DNA of 64,000 nucleotides, taken from positions 4,058,001 through 4,122,000 of the forward strand of contig NZ_CP092334.1 of assembly GCF_018595685.2 (NCBI RefSeq), written 5' to 3'. The DNA is from Flavihumibacter rivuli (lineage in GTDB: Bacteria > Bacteroidota > Bacteroidia > Chitinophagales > Chitinophagaceae). The position numbers were made by a program, and so were the translations under genes. How positions within the stretch are numbered: position 1 is the first letter of the stretch; every line of letters starts with the position of its first letter. The notes below the pieces were generated by a model that searched no databases, was not told the origin of the DNA, and worked only from the letters and a program-made list of their open reading frames with translations. Positions 1 through 7,972 of the stretch are shown here, in pieces.

Positions 1-1088
1 TGGACCATCCTTTCCTGTTGGGGGGTATTGGTGATACGCTTGGTCTGCGTGCCTTCCACACTGGTGACAAAGACCTCTCCCCTTGATACGAATGCGATCT
101 CCTTCCCATTTGGCGACAGTTTGAATTGGGTCACATTGCCATTGATGGAAACGTTCTTCTCTACCCCGGCGCGACCATCGTTGAAGATCTGGATCTTTAC
201 CTTGGATGGCTGAGAGCCTTCTTTCAGCGTATATACCTCCCCGTTATAGGTAAAGCAAAGTGTGTTGTCCTTGCTAACGCTCAGGTGCCTTACAGGGTGC
301 GTGGGGAAGTTGGTGAGTTGCTGCTCCGCCATGCGGTTAAGGACCGGTGTCTTGTATATGTTCTGGATGCCATTTTTCTCGCTCAGGTAGAAAACGAACT
401 GGTCGTCTGCGCTGAATACAGGTTCCCTGTCTTCACCTTCATAGCCGCTGATCTTCCTGTAGTTGTTGCTGGCCTTGTCCATGATCCAGATATCCCGGGT
501 CACGGAAGAATTATGGTGCTTGCGCAAGGCATCTTCATACCCTTTCCTGTCCTGGAATACGATATGCGTTCCCTTGCTGTTGTAGTGGGCGTTTTCCATT
601 CCTGCAGAGGTCAGCAGAATATTCCTGCCGCCTTTGACGGGAACAGTGTAAAGGTTTTGGAAAAGCCTGGGGCTATAGAACCGGATATTCTTTTCCGGGA
701 TGTTACGTGCGCTACCGAAGATGACCTGTTGGTTATCTGGTGAAAAATCATAGGGGTAGTCTGGGGAGCTATGATGGGTCAAACGGGTTGGGGTTCCCCC
801 CATTGCAGGCATGACGAAAACATCGAAGTTGCCATGGCGATCGGAAGCGAAGGCGATGGACTTGCCATCCCTGCTCCAGACAGGCATCATGTCATGTGCC
901 TCATGGATGGTTAACGGGATGGCCACCCCGCCATTGGCGTCAACCCGGTAAATATCCCCCTTGTAGCCGAAGGCGATCGTTTTACCATCGGGGCTGATGG
1001 CCGGGTAACGCAGCCATAATGGTTCATCCTGTGCTTTCAACCCTGTAAGGCTGGTGGCCAGGAGTAATGTGGTGAATAGTATTCTCAT
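1..1088 (-). CDS. Tricorn/PD40 beta-propeller protease, N-terminal part (partial)
   Basis: The gene runs off the left edge of the window, so only its first about 362 codons are visible. The start ATG at 1088 opens a signal peptide (MRILFTTLLLATSLTGLKA). WD40-like PD40 propeller repeats of the TolB/tricorn type follow: SPDGKTIAF, SRDGKSIAFAS, SPDNQQVIFG, SADDQFVFYLS and SPNGKEIAFVS. In this family the propeller usually precedes a PDZ and an S41 serine-peptidase domain, which would lie outside the window. The role is probably periplasmic peptide degradation, but the catalytic part cannot be seen. A non-peptidase TolB-like propeller protein is the alternative. Confidence 0.8.
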   Translation of the reverse strand, partial: MRILFTTLLLATSLTGLKAQDEPLWLRYPAISPDGKTIAFGYKGDIYRVDANGGVAIPLTIHEAHDMMPVWSRDGKSIAFASDRHGNFDVFVMPAMGGTPTRLTHHSSPDYPYDFSPDNQQVIFGSARNIPEKNIRFYSPRLFQNLYTVPVKGGRNILLTSAGMENAHYNSKGTHIVFQDRKGYEDALRKHHNSSVTRDIWIMDKASNNYRKISGYEGEDREPVFSADDQFVFYLSEKNGIQNIYKTPVLNRMAEQQLTNFPTHPVRHLSVSKDNTLCFTYNGEVYTLKEGSQPSKVKIQIFNDGRAGVEKNVSINGNVTQFKLSPNGKEIAFVSRGEVFVTSVEGTQTKRITNTPQQERMV

Positions 1089-1283
1089 ATGTGTTCAATT
1101 GAAGGTATACTAAAGTTAATGGCAACAAGGGCTTCCTGCGCCCTGAGTTGCACCAGCGTACGGAAATTGGTATGAACGGGAAAGGGCCCTGAATGTTCGC
1201 GGCCAAATGGGCTAATTCCGGGCAAACTTCAACAATATTGTCCCGCATTGCGACAGTTGCCGAAATTCAGGTAAAATTTCTTT

Positions 1284-1760
1284 ATGGCATATCCAAATAT
1301 ACAATTGATCGAAGCGCTGAGGGAAACCGCTACAAGGTTGAGGAACGGGGCATATTACGCCTGGGGCCACCACGGAGGATGCAACTGTGGCAACCTTTTG
1401 CAGGTAGTGACCCACCTGACGAAGGAGGAGATTGTTTCCTATGCCCATACCGGGGCCGGTGAATGGACGGAGATTGCTGAAGAATACTGCGGGGTGACGA
1501 ATGCTCCCCTCTACCTGCTGATGTCAAAGCTGGAGCAACTGGGGTTGACCCCTACTGATATCCATAACATCGAATACCTGGAAGACAGGGAGGTGCTGGC
1601 TGCCTTGCCGGGAGGTTTCCGTTGGTTAAAGCGCAATGTAAGGGAAGATGTGGTGGCGTACTTCGAGGCATTCGCCAATGTTTTGGAAGATAAGTTTTTG
1701 CAACAGATTCCCTTACCCGAAGAAGTATTGCATCCGGTTGGGGAAGAACAATTCGTTTGA
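1284..1760 (+). CDS. Conserved protein of unknown function
   Basis: This 158-residue soluble protein has no signal peptide or membrane segment. I do not recognise a named domain. Near the N-terminus is an HHGGCNCG motif (Cys33 and Cys35) with a further Cys at about 68, which could bind metal or be redox active; this is inference. The rest is helical and acidic (EEIVSYAHTGAGEWTEIAEEYCG). It starts 195 bases from the divergent tricorn-like gene and ends at a strong terminator, so it is probably a single-gene transcript. Confidence 0.75.
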   Translation: MAYPNIQLIEALRETATRLRNGAYYAWGHHGGCNCGNLLQVVTHLTKEEIVSYAHTGAGEWTEIAEEYCGVTNAPLYLLMSKLEQLGLTPTDIHNIEYLEDREVLAALPGGFRWLKRNVREDVVAYFEAFANVLEDKFLQQIPLPEEVLHPVGEEQFV

Positions 1761-1786
1761 GGCAGAAGGTTTAGTGAGAAGAATGG

Positions 1787-1823
1787 AAATGATCCCTTTC
1801 CGGATGGAAGGGGATCATTTTTT
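1787..1823 (+). terminator. Rho-independent terminator after the 158-aa gene
   Basis: Arms AAATGATCCC and GGGATCATTT surround a short loop and are followed by a T run on the + strand. The T run overlaps the stop codon of the small minus-strand gene at 1815, so the two converging genes share this spot. Confidence 0.8.
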
Positions 1824-1988
1824 TGGCAGGAACAGGGCGTAATAGATGACATAGAGCCAGCCCAGGAAGCCATGGATGATCGCCCAAAGGACGGATTTGT
1901 TCCTGGACCAGCTGATGACGATAGCAATAATGCTTCCAAGGCCCACACCTCCAAAAAGGCCGCCGTTGTTGATGTCTAATAATGTCAT
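1815..1988 (-). CDS. Small membrane protein (57 aa)
   Basis: This short reading frame of 57 codons plus stop begins with ATG at 1988 (MTLLDINNGGLFGG) and ends in the terminator of the facing gene. It has a glycine-rich N-terminus and two hydrophobic stretches, about residues 12-26 (GVGLGSIIAIVISWS) and 33-53 (VLWAIIHGFLGWLYVIYYALF), then a basic PKK tail. It looks like a two-helix inner-membrane protein of the small Bacteroidota type. No function can be assigned. It lies just downstream of, and on the same strand as, the LacI regulator. Confidence 0.65.
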   Translation of the reverse strand: MTLLDINNGGLFGGVGLGSIIAIVISWSRNKSVLWAIIHGFLGWLYVIYYALFLPKK

Positions 1989-2003
1989 GGTTTAAGATTT
2001 AGG

Positions 2004-3023
2004 TTATGGGAATTGCTGGTCTTCCTTTCGGTTGTGGACCAACGTAACGTCAATATAATGGGTGTCCGGCAGGATGGGCATTTTCATGATCAGTTCAAAC
2101 AGCAGCCCGGCTGCGGTCTTGCCAAGGTCGTACCCTGAGGTTTTCACATAGGGGATATAGAAGGGAATGGATTGTGGCAGCCATCCATCACTAAAGGCCA
2201 CTACCTTAAGCTGGTCAGGTATCCTGAATCCTATCTCATAGGCCGCCTGCACTACCCCTAGCAGGATCTCGTCGCTCATGGCAAAAAGGGCATCGGGTGG
2301 GTTATCGGATTGCATCAGGCCGATAAGGGTAGTCCGGGCAGCCTCACTTGAATCGACAATAATGCAGTTATTCTCGGGGGCCTGGATATGGTGGGCGGCC
2401 AGGGCCTGGTTGAAGCCTTTGATCCGGTCTTCTGAAATGGACAGTCGCTCATCAGCAAAAAAGCCGACCAGCCTCCTGGGGTTGGGGATGGTTTGCAAAA
2501 GGTGACCGATGGCTATTTCCGTTGCTTTTTCGCCGGGCATTACCACTTTATGGGCAACACTGTTGGGGACCACTTTGTCGAAATAGACTATCGGTGTTTC
2601 AGAGGCTTCCAGTTCCTGGAAGTGTTCTATGTCCGTGCTTTGCCGGGAAAGGGAAACCAGGATGCCGTCCACGCCCATATTGGCGCAGATCTCAGCGTTC
2701 TCAATTTCGCGGTCAATGCTGTCATTGGAATGGAGGACCAACAGGTTGTAGCCCCTGTCATGGGCAGCTTCCTCCACGGCCTTGATAACCGAAGGAAAAA
2801 AGAACTGGGCGATCTCAGGGATAATGAGCCCGATGGTATGGCTTTTACCCCTCCTGAGGTTGATGGCCAGGTGGTTGGGTTTGTAGCCCATTTTATCCGC
2901 CAGGGCCTTGATGGTCTCTTTTAGCTGGGCGCTCACATCGGGATGGTCGCGCAGGGCTCGGGAAACAGTGGACGGATTGATATTTAATCGTTTAGCTATA
3001 TCCTTAATGGTGATTCTGGCCAC
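2004..3023 (-). CDS. LacI-family transcriptional regulator
   Basis: This is a cytoplasmic DNA-binding repressor or activator with a sugar-type effector domain. I chose the GTG at 3023 because it places the canonical LacI helix-turn-helix (ITIKDIAKRL, then PSTVSRALRDHPDVS) at residues 3-50 and gives 339 residues, the usual family length. A TTG/ATG farther upstream would add an atypical 21-residue leader. Residues 60-339 are a periplasmic-binding-protein-like domain (IGLIIPEIAQFFF, then DALFAMSDEILLGVV). The gene is divergent from the SusC/SusD operon, so control of that sugar-uptake locus is the likely role. A run of nine T residues lies immediately before the start codon. Confidence 0.93.
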   Translation of the reverse strand: MARITIKDIAKRLNINPSTVSRALRDHPDVSAQLKETIKALADKMGYKPNHLAINLRRGKSHTIGLIIPEIAQFFFPSVIKAVEEAAHDRGYNLLVLHSNDSIDREIENAEICANMGVDGILVSLSRQSTDIEHFQELEASETPIVYFDKVVPNSVAHKVVMPGEKATEIAIGHLLQTIPNPRRLVGFFADERLSISEDRIKGFNQALAAHHIQAPENNCIIVDSSEAARTTLIGLMQSDNPPDALFAMSDEILLGVVQAAYEIGFRIPDQLKVVAFSDGWLPQSIPFYIPYVKTSGYDLGKTAAGLLFELIMKMPILPDTHYIDVTLVHNRKEDQQFP

Positions 3024-3362
3024 AAAAAAAAATTTTATACATTCGTTTTTAAATATGTATTTTGTACACAACAATCGTTTGCACAACCGATTGCCCTAAA
3101 CGGTAGCATAATAGTATAGAAAAAAACAGGAATTTGACCCCTGTTTCCGGTGAATCCTACAAAATAATGGGGATTATCGTAAGCAGCGTTTCAGGCCTAG
3201 CAACTGCCTGAACATATAGGTCTCTCCGGTTTGCGTTATGCTGGGTTGGCCAGGGGTTGTTCAGGTGGTTGCCTTAGTTTGTATGGTGAGTAGGGTATAA
3301 TTAATGGGTCAGATATCTCAATTATAAACCGACAAGAAAACCAAAACCAAAACTTCACAATT
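3024..3362. promoter_or_regulatory. Divergent control region between lacI and susC
   Basis: This is 339 bases without a gene. I see three things in it: the A/T-rich lacI leader (3024-3060), a 22-base inverted repeat at 3072-3093, and a 7-bp perfect inverted repeat TTCAGGC/GCCTGAA at 3190-3212 that could form a hairpin in a long susC leader. No exact TAnnTTTG element was found upstream of susC. Confidence 0.5.
3072..3093. promoter_or_regulatory. Candidate LacI-type operator
   Basis: CAATCG and CGATTG are perfect inverted arms with a 10-base spacer; read on the minus strand the inner halves are AATCGGTT and AAACGATT. LacI-family operators are CG-centred palindromes, and this one lies 49-70 bases upstream of the lacI start. 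Autoregulation plus control of the uptake operon is inferred. Confidence 0.45.
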
Positions 3363-6347
3363 ATGATTGCTGCAATGCCACGTTGGGTAAGGCGCTTGAG
3401 TGCGTTCTTGCTATTGCTCTTTCTAGGTGCGGCCGTTCATGCTCAGGACAGGCTGATCACCGGTAAAATTTTCGATTCAAAAGACGGATCCCCCCTGGCA
3501 GGCGCTACGGTGACTGTAAAGGGTTCTACCAAAGGTGTTTCCACAGGAGCCGATGGTAGCTTTAAGTTAAGCGTTCCCGCCAGCGCCACTATGATCGTAG
3601 TGACCTCTGTTGGTTACGGAACACAGGAGATTGATATCTCCAACAAATCTGAAGTTGCAGTTAGCCTGGTTACTACCAATGCTGCTTTGAATGAAGTAGT
3701 AGTGGTAGGTTATGGTACTGCCAAGAAAAAGGACATCACCGGTTCGGTTGCTTCCGTAAAGGAAAAGGACTTCAACCGTGGTGTAATGACCGCTCCGGAC
3801 CAGTTGATCCAGGGTAAGGTTGCTGGTGTTCAGATGTTGAACAACAGTGGACAGCCCGGTGGTGCAACTACTGTGCGTATCCGCGGTAACGCATCTGTTC
3901 GTGCCGGTAATACCCCGCTCTATGTAGTGGATGGTGTTCCCCTGGACAATAACAATGCCCGTGGTGCTGCCAGTTCTACTGGTATTGGTACTACTCCCGG
4001 TGCCAACCCGCTGAACTTCCTTAACCCAAATGACATTGCTTCAATGGATGTGTTGAAGGACGCCTCTGCCACTGCCATTTACGGTTCACGTGGTTCTAAC
4101 GGTGTAATCCTGATCACTACCAAGCGTGGTCAGAGCGGTGAGCCATCCATCACCTTCAACACTTCATTTGGTGTAAGCTCCCTGATGAGGAGAATGGAAG
4201 TGCTGAATGCTGATGAATATCGCAACGCATTAAAGCTGTACAACCGTACCACCGGTGATTTCGGTGGTGATGTTGACGCTATGGATGCCATCACCCAGAA
4301 CGGTTTCACCCAGAACTATAACCTTTCTATCTCCGGTGGTAATGATCGTGGTCGCTACCGCATCTCTGCCGGTTACCTGGACCAGGAAGGTATCGTTAGG
4401 GAATCTCGTTTCCGTAAGTACACAGCTGGCTTGTCTTCTAACTACAAGTTCCTGGAGAACAAGCGACTGGCTATTGACTTCAACGTGCTGACCTCACATA
4501 ACATCGAGAACATTGCGCCTATCACCAATGATGCCGGTTTCCAGGGTAACCTGATCGCGCAGGCATTGCAGTGGAACCCTACACACCCGCTCCGTAAGCC
4601 TGATGGTTCTACCTGGGTGAACAACCAGATCGGTGCTACCACCGTAAACCCTGTAGCCATGCTGGAAGCCTATGATGACGTTTCCAATCTGACCAACGTC
4701 CTGGCTAGCATTGCTCCTTCTTATAAGTTTACCAATGACCTGGAGTTCAAAATGCTGTATAGTGTGCGTTATGCTACCGGTCATCGTGAGCAGGAAGTGA
4801 AAAGGTGGTTGAATATCCAGAATATCGAGAACCGTGGTCTGGCTGCGATTGGTAACAACCAGTTGTTGACCCAGCAGTGGACCAACACCCTTAGCTACAA
4901 CAAGACCTTCAAGAATGACCTCTCCCTGAATGCAGTAGTAGGTTATGAATACATGAAGTTCGATAACCAGGGAGACTTTATTGCTGCCCAGGATTTCGTA
5001 GACAATGGATTGAAGTATACTGACTTCCTCCAGTACTCTACCAACAACAGCAGGTTCATTACTTCCTATGCTGATCCTACCAGCGAATTGCAGTCTTATT
5101 TTGGTCGTGCTGTATTGAACTATGCCAATAAGTATGCTTTCACTGCAACTTTCCGTGCTGACGGTTCAAGTAAATTCGGTGAGAACAACAAATATGGTTA
5201 TTTCCCTTCATTCGGTGCCAAGTGGACCATCAGCAACGAGTCTTTCCTGCAAGGTAGCAGTGCGGTTAACAACCTGGCCTTGCGTGCAGGTTGGGGTATC
5301 ACCGGTAACCAGGAATTCCCTGCAGGTGCCTCCCTTACCCGTTACCGCTTTACAGGTCCAGGTGCTTCTGAAAGGACCAACTTTGGTAATAAGAACCTGA
5401 AGTGGGAAACCTCTACCACCATCAACTTCGGTCTTGATTTCGGTTTCGCCAACGATCGTATCTATGGTAGTGTTGACTTCTTCCATAAGAACACTGAGGA
5501 TATCCTGTTTGAGCAATTCATTGCCCAGCCTGGTCCTGCCGGTAACGCCAAATATTGGGTTAACCTGCCGGGTGAGCTGATCAACAAGGGTGTTGAATTG
5601 GCCCTGAATGGCGCTATCATCAGGAAGAAGGACATGAACTGGAACCTGGGTGTAGTTGCGACTTTCCTGGACAACAACCTGACCAATTTCGGTGCCCAGA
5701 TCATTGAAACTGGTTCACTGAGCGGCCAGGGTCTGAGCGGTGCCACTGCCCAGCGCCTGGTGAACAACCAGCCCCTGAACGTGTACTACCTGCGTGTGTG
5801 GGAAGGTATCGATAAGACCACCGGCCAGAGCATTTACAAGGATGGCGGTAACACGAGGTATTATGTTGGAAGCCCCAACCCCGATATCATTCTGGGTCTG
5901 AGCACCGACTTTACCTACAAGAAGTGGTCTGCTTATGTTAACATGAATGGCGCTTTTGGCCACTATATCTACAACAATACAGCTAACAGTGTAACTCCTC
6001 TTAGTAACTTGCCTACCAGGAATATCAGCAAGAACCTGATCGGTGGTGATGTTCTGGAAAGCACTTCCAACCCGCTTGCTCCATCTACACGTTATATGGA
6101 GAAGGGTGATTACATGAAGCTGGCAAACGCTACTATCACCTATAACATGGGATCAATCGGCAAGACTTTCCGTAATGTGACCTTCTCACTGACTGGCCAG
6201 AACCTGTTCGTGATCACAAATTACAGCGGATTTGACCCTGAGGTGAATACTGATAAGTCTGTAGGTGGTGTTCCTTCATTCGGTATCGAATACACTCCTT
6301 ACCCTACCGCCAGGACCATCCTGTTCGGTGTAAACTTTACTTTATAA
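3363..6347 (+). CDS. SusC/RagA-type TonB-dependent outer-membrane transporter
   Basis: This 994-residue protein carries a signal peptide ending in AVHA at about residue 27. A carboxypeptidase-D-like regulatory domain follows (about 30-110, ITGKIFDSKDGSPLAGATV), then the NEVVVVGYG box and a plug domain (RIRGNASVRAGNTPLYVVDG, IYGSRGSNGVILITTK), then a long beta-barrel. Family knowledge: it imports oligosaccharides with its SusD lid, driven by TonB. The substrate is not readable from the protein; downstream enzymes suggest a glucosyl disaccharide such as trehalose. Codons are strongly biased to GGT, CGT and GTT compared with the genes downstream of susD, which suggests high expression. Confidence 0.97.
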   Translation: MIAAMPRWVRRLSAFLLLLFLGAAVHAQDRLITGKIFDSKDGSPLAGATVTVKGSTKGVSTGADGSFKLSVPASATMIVVTSVGYGTQEIDISNKSEVAVSLVTTNAALNEVVVVGYGTAKKKDITGSVASVKEKDFNRGVMTAPDQLIQGKVAGVQMLNNSGQPGGATTVRIRGNASVRAGNTPLYVVDGVPLDNNNARGAASSTGIGTTPGANPLNFLNPNDIASMDVLKDASATAIYGSRGSNGVILITTKRGQSGEPSITFNTSFGVSSLMRRMEVLNADEYRNALKLYNRTTGDFGGDVDAMDAITQNGFTQNYNLSISGGNDRGRYRISAGYLDQEGIVRESRFRKYTAGLSSNYKFLENKRLAIDFNVLTSHNIENIAPITNDAGFQGNLIAQALQWNPTHPLRKPDGSTWVNNQIGATTVNPVAMLEAYDDVSNLTNVLASIAPSYKFTNDLEFKMLYSVRYATGHREQEVKRWLNIQNIENRGLAAIGNNQLLTQQWTNTLSYNKTFKNDLSLNAVVGYEYMKFDNQGDFIAAQDFVDNGLKYTDFLQYSTNNSRFITSYADPTSELQSYFGRAVLNYANKYAFTATFRADGSSKFGENNKYGYFPSFGAKWTISNESFLQGSSAVNNLALRAGWGITGNQEFPAGASLTRYRFTGPGASERTNFGNKNLKWETSTTINFGLDFGFANDRIYGSVDFFHKNTEDILFEQFIAQPGPAGNAKYWVNLPGELINKGVELALNGAIIRKKDMNWNLGVVATFLDNNLTNFGAQIIETGSLSGQGLSGATAQRLVNNQPLNVYYLRVWEGIDKTTGQSIYKDGGNTRYYVGSPNPDIILGLSTDFTYKKWSAYVNMNGAFGHYIYNNTANSVTPLSNLPTRNISKNLIGGDVLESTSNPLAPSTRYMEKGDYMKLANATITYNMGSIGKTFRNVTFSLTGQNLFVITNYSGFDPEVNTDKSVGGVPSFGIEYTPYPTARTILFGVNFTL

Positions 6348-6366
6348 TCGAAAACATTGTAGCTAT

Positions 6367-7902
6367 ATGAAGTTTAGAAACCTATTATTGCTAACCGGAA
6401 TTTCATCCACAGTACTGTTTTCCTGTACCAAGCTGGATGAAACATTCAAAGACAGCCTTAGTGCTGTAGAAGAAGGAAATATTGACCCGCAGTCAATCCT
6501 TCAGGGTGCGTACAACGCACTTAACAATCCCTTCCAGGATCAGTCCCGTTTCTGGGCTGCCCAGCAACATACCTCCGATGAAACCATCGGCCCGACTAGG
6601 GGTGGTGACTGGGATGATAACGGTGTTTGGAGGGTATTGCACTCCCACAAGTGGGATGCTGACCACGGTTTCCTCCGTGATACCTACAGGGAACTGTTGC
6701 AGGCACAATACACCGCTACCAACGTATTGGAAATTTCTTCCTCCACAACTGCCCAGAAAGGTGAGGCCAGGTTCATCCGTGCACTTACCATGTTCGCTGT
6801 ATTGGATGGCTGGGACCAGGTTCCTTACCGCGAAGGTGAGACCTTCCAGGATGTGACCATCCTTCCTGAGACAAAGAAAGGAGCAGAGTGTGCTGATTTC
6901 ATCATTTCTGAGTTGGATAAGGCAATTGCTGAACTGCCTGCTAACAATCCTGTTACCAAAGCCAACAGGAATGCAGCCAAGGCGCTCAAGATGAAGTTGT
7001 TGTTGAACAAGCCGGTTTATGCTAACCGTGCCAACCCTGACTTCTCTACTGCAACTGCCCAGGCTGACCTGAATACTGTAATTACCTTGGCCAATGAGAT
7101 TGAAGCAAGTGGCTACCAATTGCAGGATAACTATTTCGAGAACTTTGCCCCCAACAACTCTGCCATTTCCAAGGAGTTGATTTATGCCCTTGAGAATACT
7201 CCGGGTGTAAGGGGTGGTAACGTTCGTTCCCGCTGGTTCCTTGGTTTGCATTACAACCAGAACCCAAGTGGCTGGAATGGTTTTACAACTCTCGGTTCCT
7301 TCTATGACAAATTCACCGACGCTGATAAGCGCAAGACTTATGAGTATCCAGGAATCTTCAGTAAGGGTGGCGTAAAGAATGGTTTCCTTTTCGGTCAGCA
7401 GTTCGACCAGAACGGTGTAGCCCTGAAGGATCGTAATGGTGCGCCTCTTTCATTCACCCGTGAGGTTAAATTGACCGAGACCGATCCCAATACTCTTGAG
7501 GTAACCGGTATCCGCGTTATGAAGTATCCTATTGATTATGTGAGCGGTGACCAGTCAGATAACGAATATGTTATCTTCCGTTTGGCAGATGTGATCCTGA
7601 TGAAGGCTGAAGCATTGTTGCGTACAGGTAAGGCTGGAGATGCTGCTACCGAGGTATCTAAGATCAGGACCAAGCGCGGCCTGGCTGCTATTACCACCAT
7701 TACAGAAGATCAACTGCTTGATGAGCGTGGTCGTGAACTGTACTGGGAAGGCTGGAGAAGGAATGACCTGATCCGTTTCAAGAAGTTCCTGACCGCATGG
7801 GAAGAGAAACCTGCCGGTACTGATACCAAGGTGCTGATATTCCCGATTCCTAATGAGCAGTTGGCAGTTAACCCCAACCTCACCCAGAATCCTGGCTACT
7901 AA
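6367..7902 (+). CDS. SusD/RagB-family surface glycan-binding lipoprotein
   Basis: This 511-residue lipoprotein has the lipobox cysteine at position 20 (TVLFSC, then TKLDE). It pairs with the upstream SusC, 19 bases away, as the lid that captures substrate at the cell surface. The TPR-like N-terminal half (SILQGAYNALNN) and the C-terminal SusD signature (VIFRLADVILMKAEALLR, then LDERGRELYWEGWRRNDLIR) are clear. The gene shares the biased codon use of susC. Its stop is followed by a near-ideal terminator, so much transcription probably ends here. Confidence 0.97.
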   Translation: MKFRNLLLLTGISSTVLFSCTKLDETFKDSLSAVEEGNIDPQSILQGAYNALNNPFQDQSRFWAAQQHTSDETIGPTRGGDWDDNGVWRVLHSHKWDADHGFLRDTYRELLQAQYTATNVLEISSSTTAQKGEARFIRALTMFAVLDGWDQVPYREGETFQDVTILPETKKGAECADFIISELDKAIAELPANNPVTKANRNAAKALKMKLLLNKPVYANRANPDFSTATAQADLNTVITLANEIEASGYQLQDNYFENFAPNNSAISKELIYALENTPGVRGGNVRSRWFLGLHYNQNPSGWNGFTTLGSFYDKFTDADKRKTYEYPGIFSKGGVKNGFLFGQQFDQNGVALKDRNGAPLSFTREVKLTETDPNTLEVTGIRVMKYPIDYVSGDQSDNEYVIFRLADVILMKAEALLRTGKAGDAATEVSKIRTKRGLAAITTITEDQLLDERGRELYWEGWRRNDLIRFKKFLTAWEEKPAGTDTKVLIFPIPNEQLAVNPNLTQNPGY

Positions 7903-7922
7903 TAGTTAGTTCTTTTGAAAAT

Positions 7923-7958
7923 AAAGAGGTCATTTGGCAACAAATGACCTCTTTTCTT
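7923..7958 (+). terminator. Perfect 14-bp hairpin terminator/attenuator after susD
   Basis: Left arm AAAGAGGTCATTTG at 7923-7936, loop GCAA, right arm CAAATGACCTCTTT at 7941-7954, then TTTCTTTA. The arms match at all 14 positions. It lies between susD and the next gene on the same strand, so it probably lowers expression of the two large lipoproteins downstream. Confidence 0.88.
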
Positions 7959-7972
7959 TACTAGATTGTGCT

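Noticed and set aside
3024..3086. 21-residue N-terminal extension of the LacI protein
   Set aside because: The added residues are Lys/Phe/Cys-rich and precede the standard helix-turn-helix start; the GTG at 3023 fits family length.
6493..7251. Long open frame antisense to susD (252 codons)
   Set aside because: It shadows a SusD gene with a clear family signature; no independent motif was found.
7934..7972. Upstream TTG start for the first VCBS lipoprotein
   Set aside because: It lies in the terminator hairpin and would add 13 residues ahead of a normal lipoprotein signal peptide.
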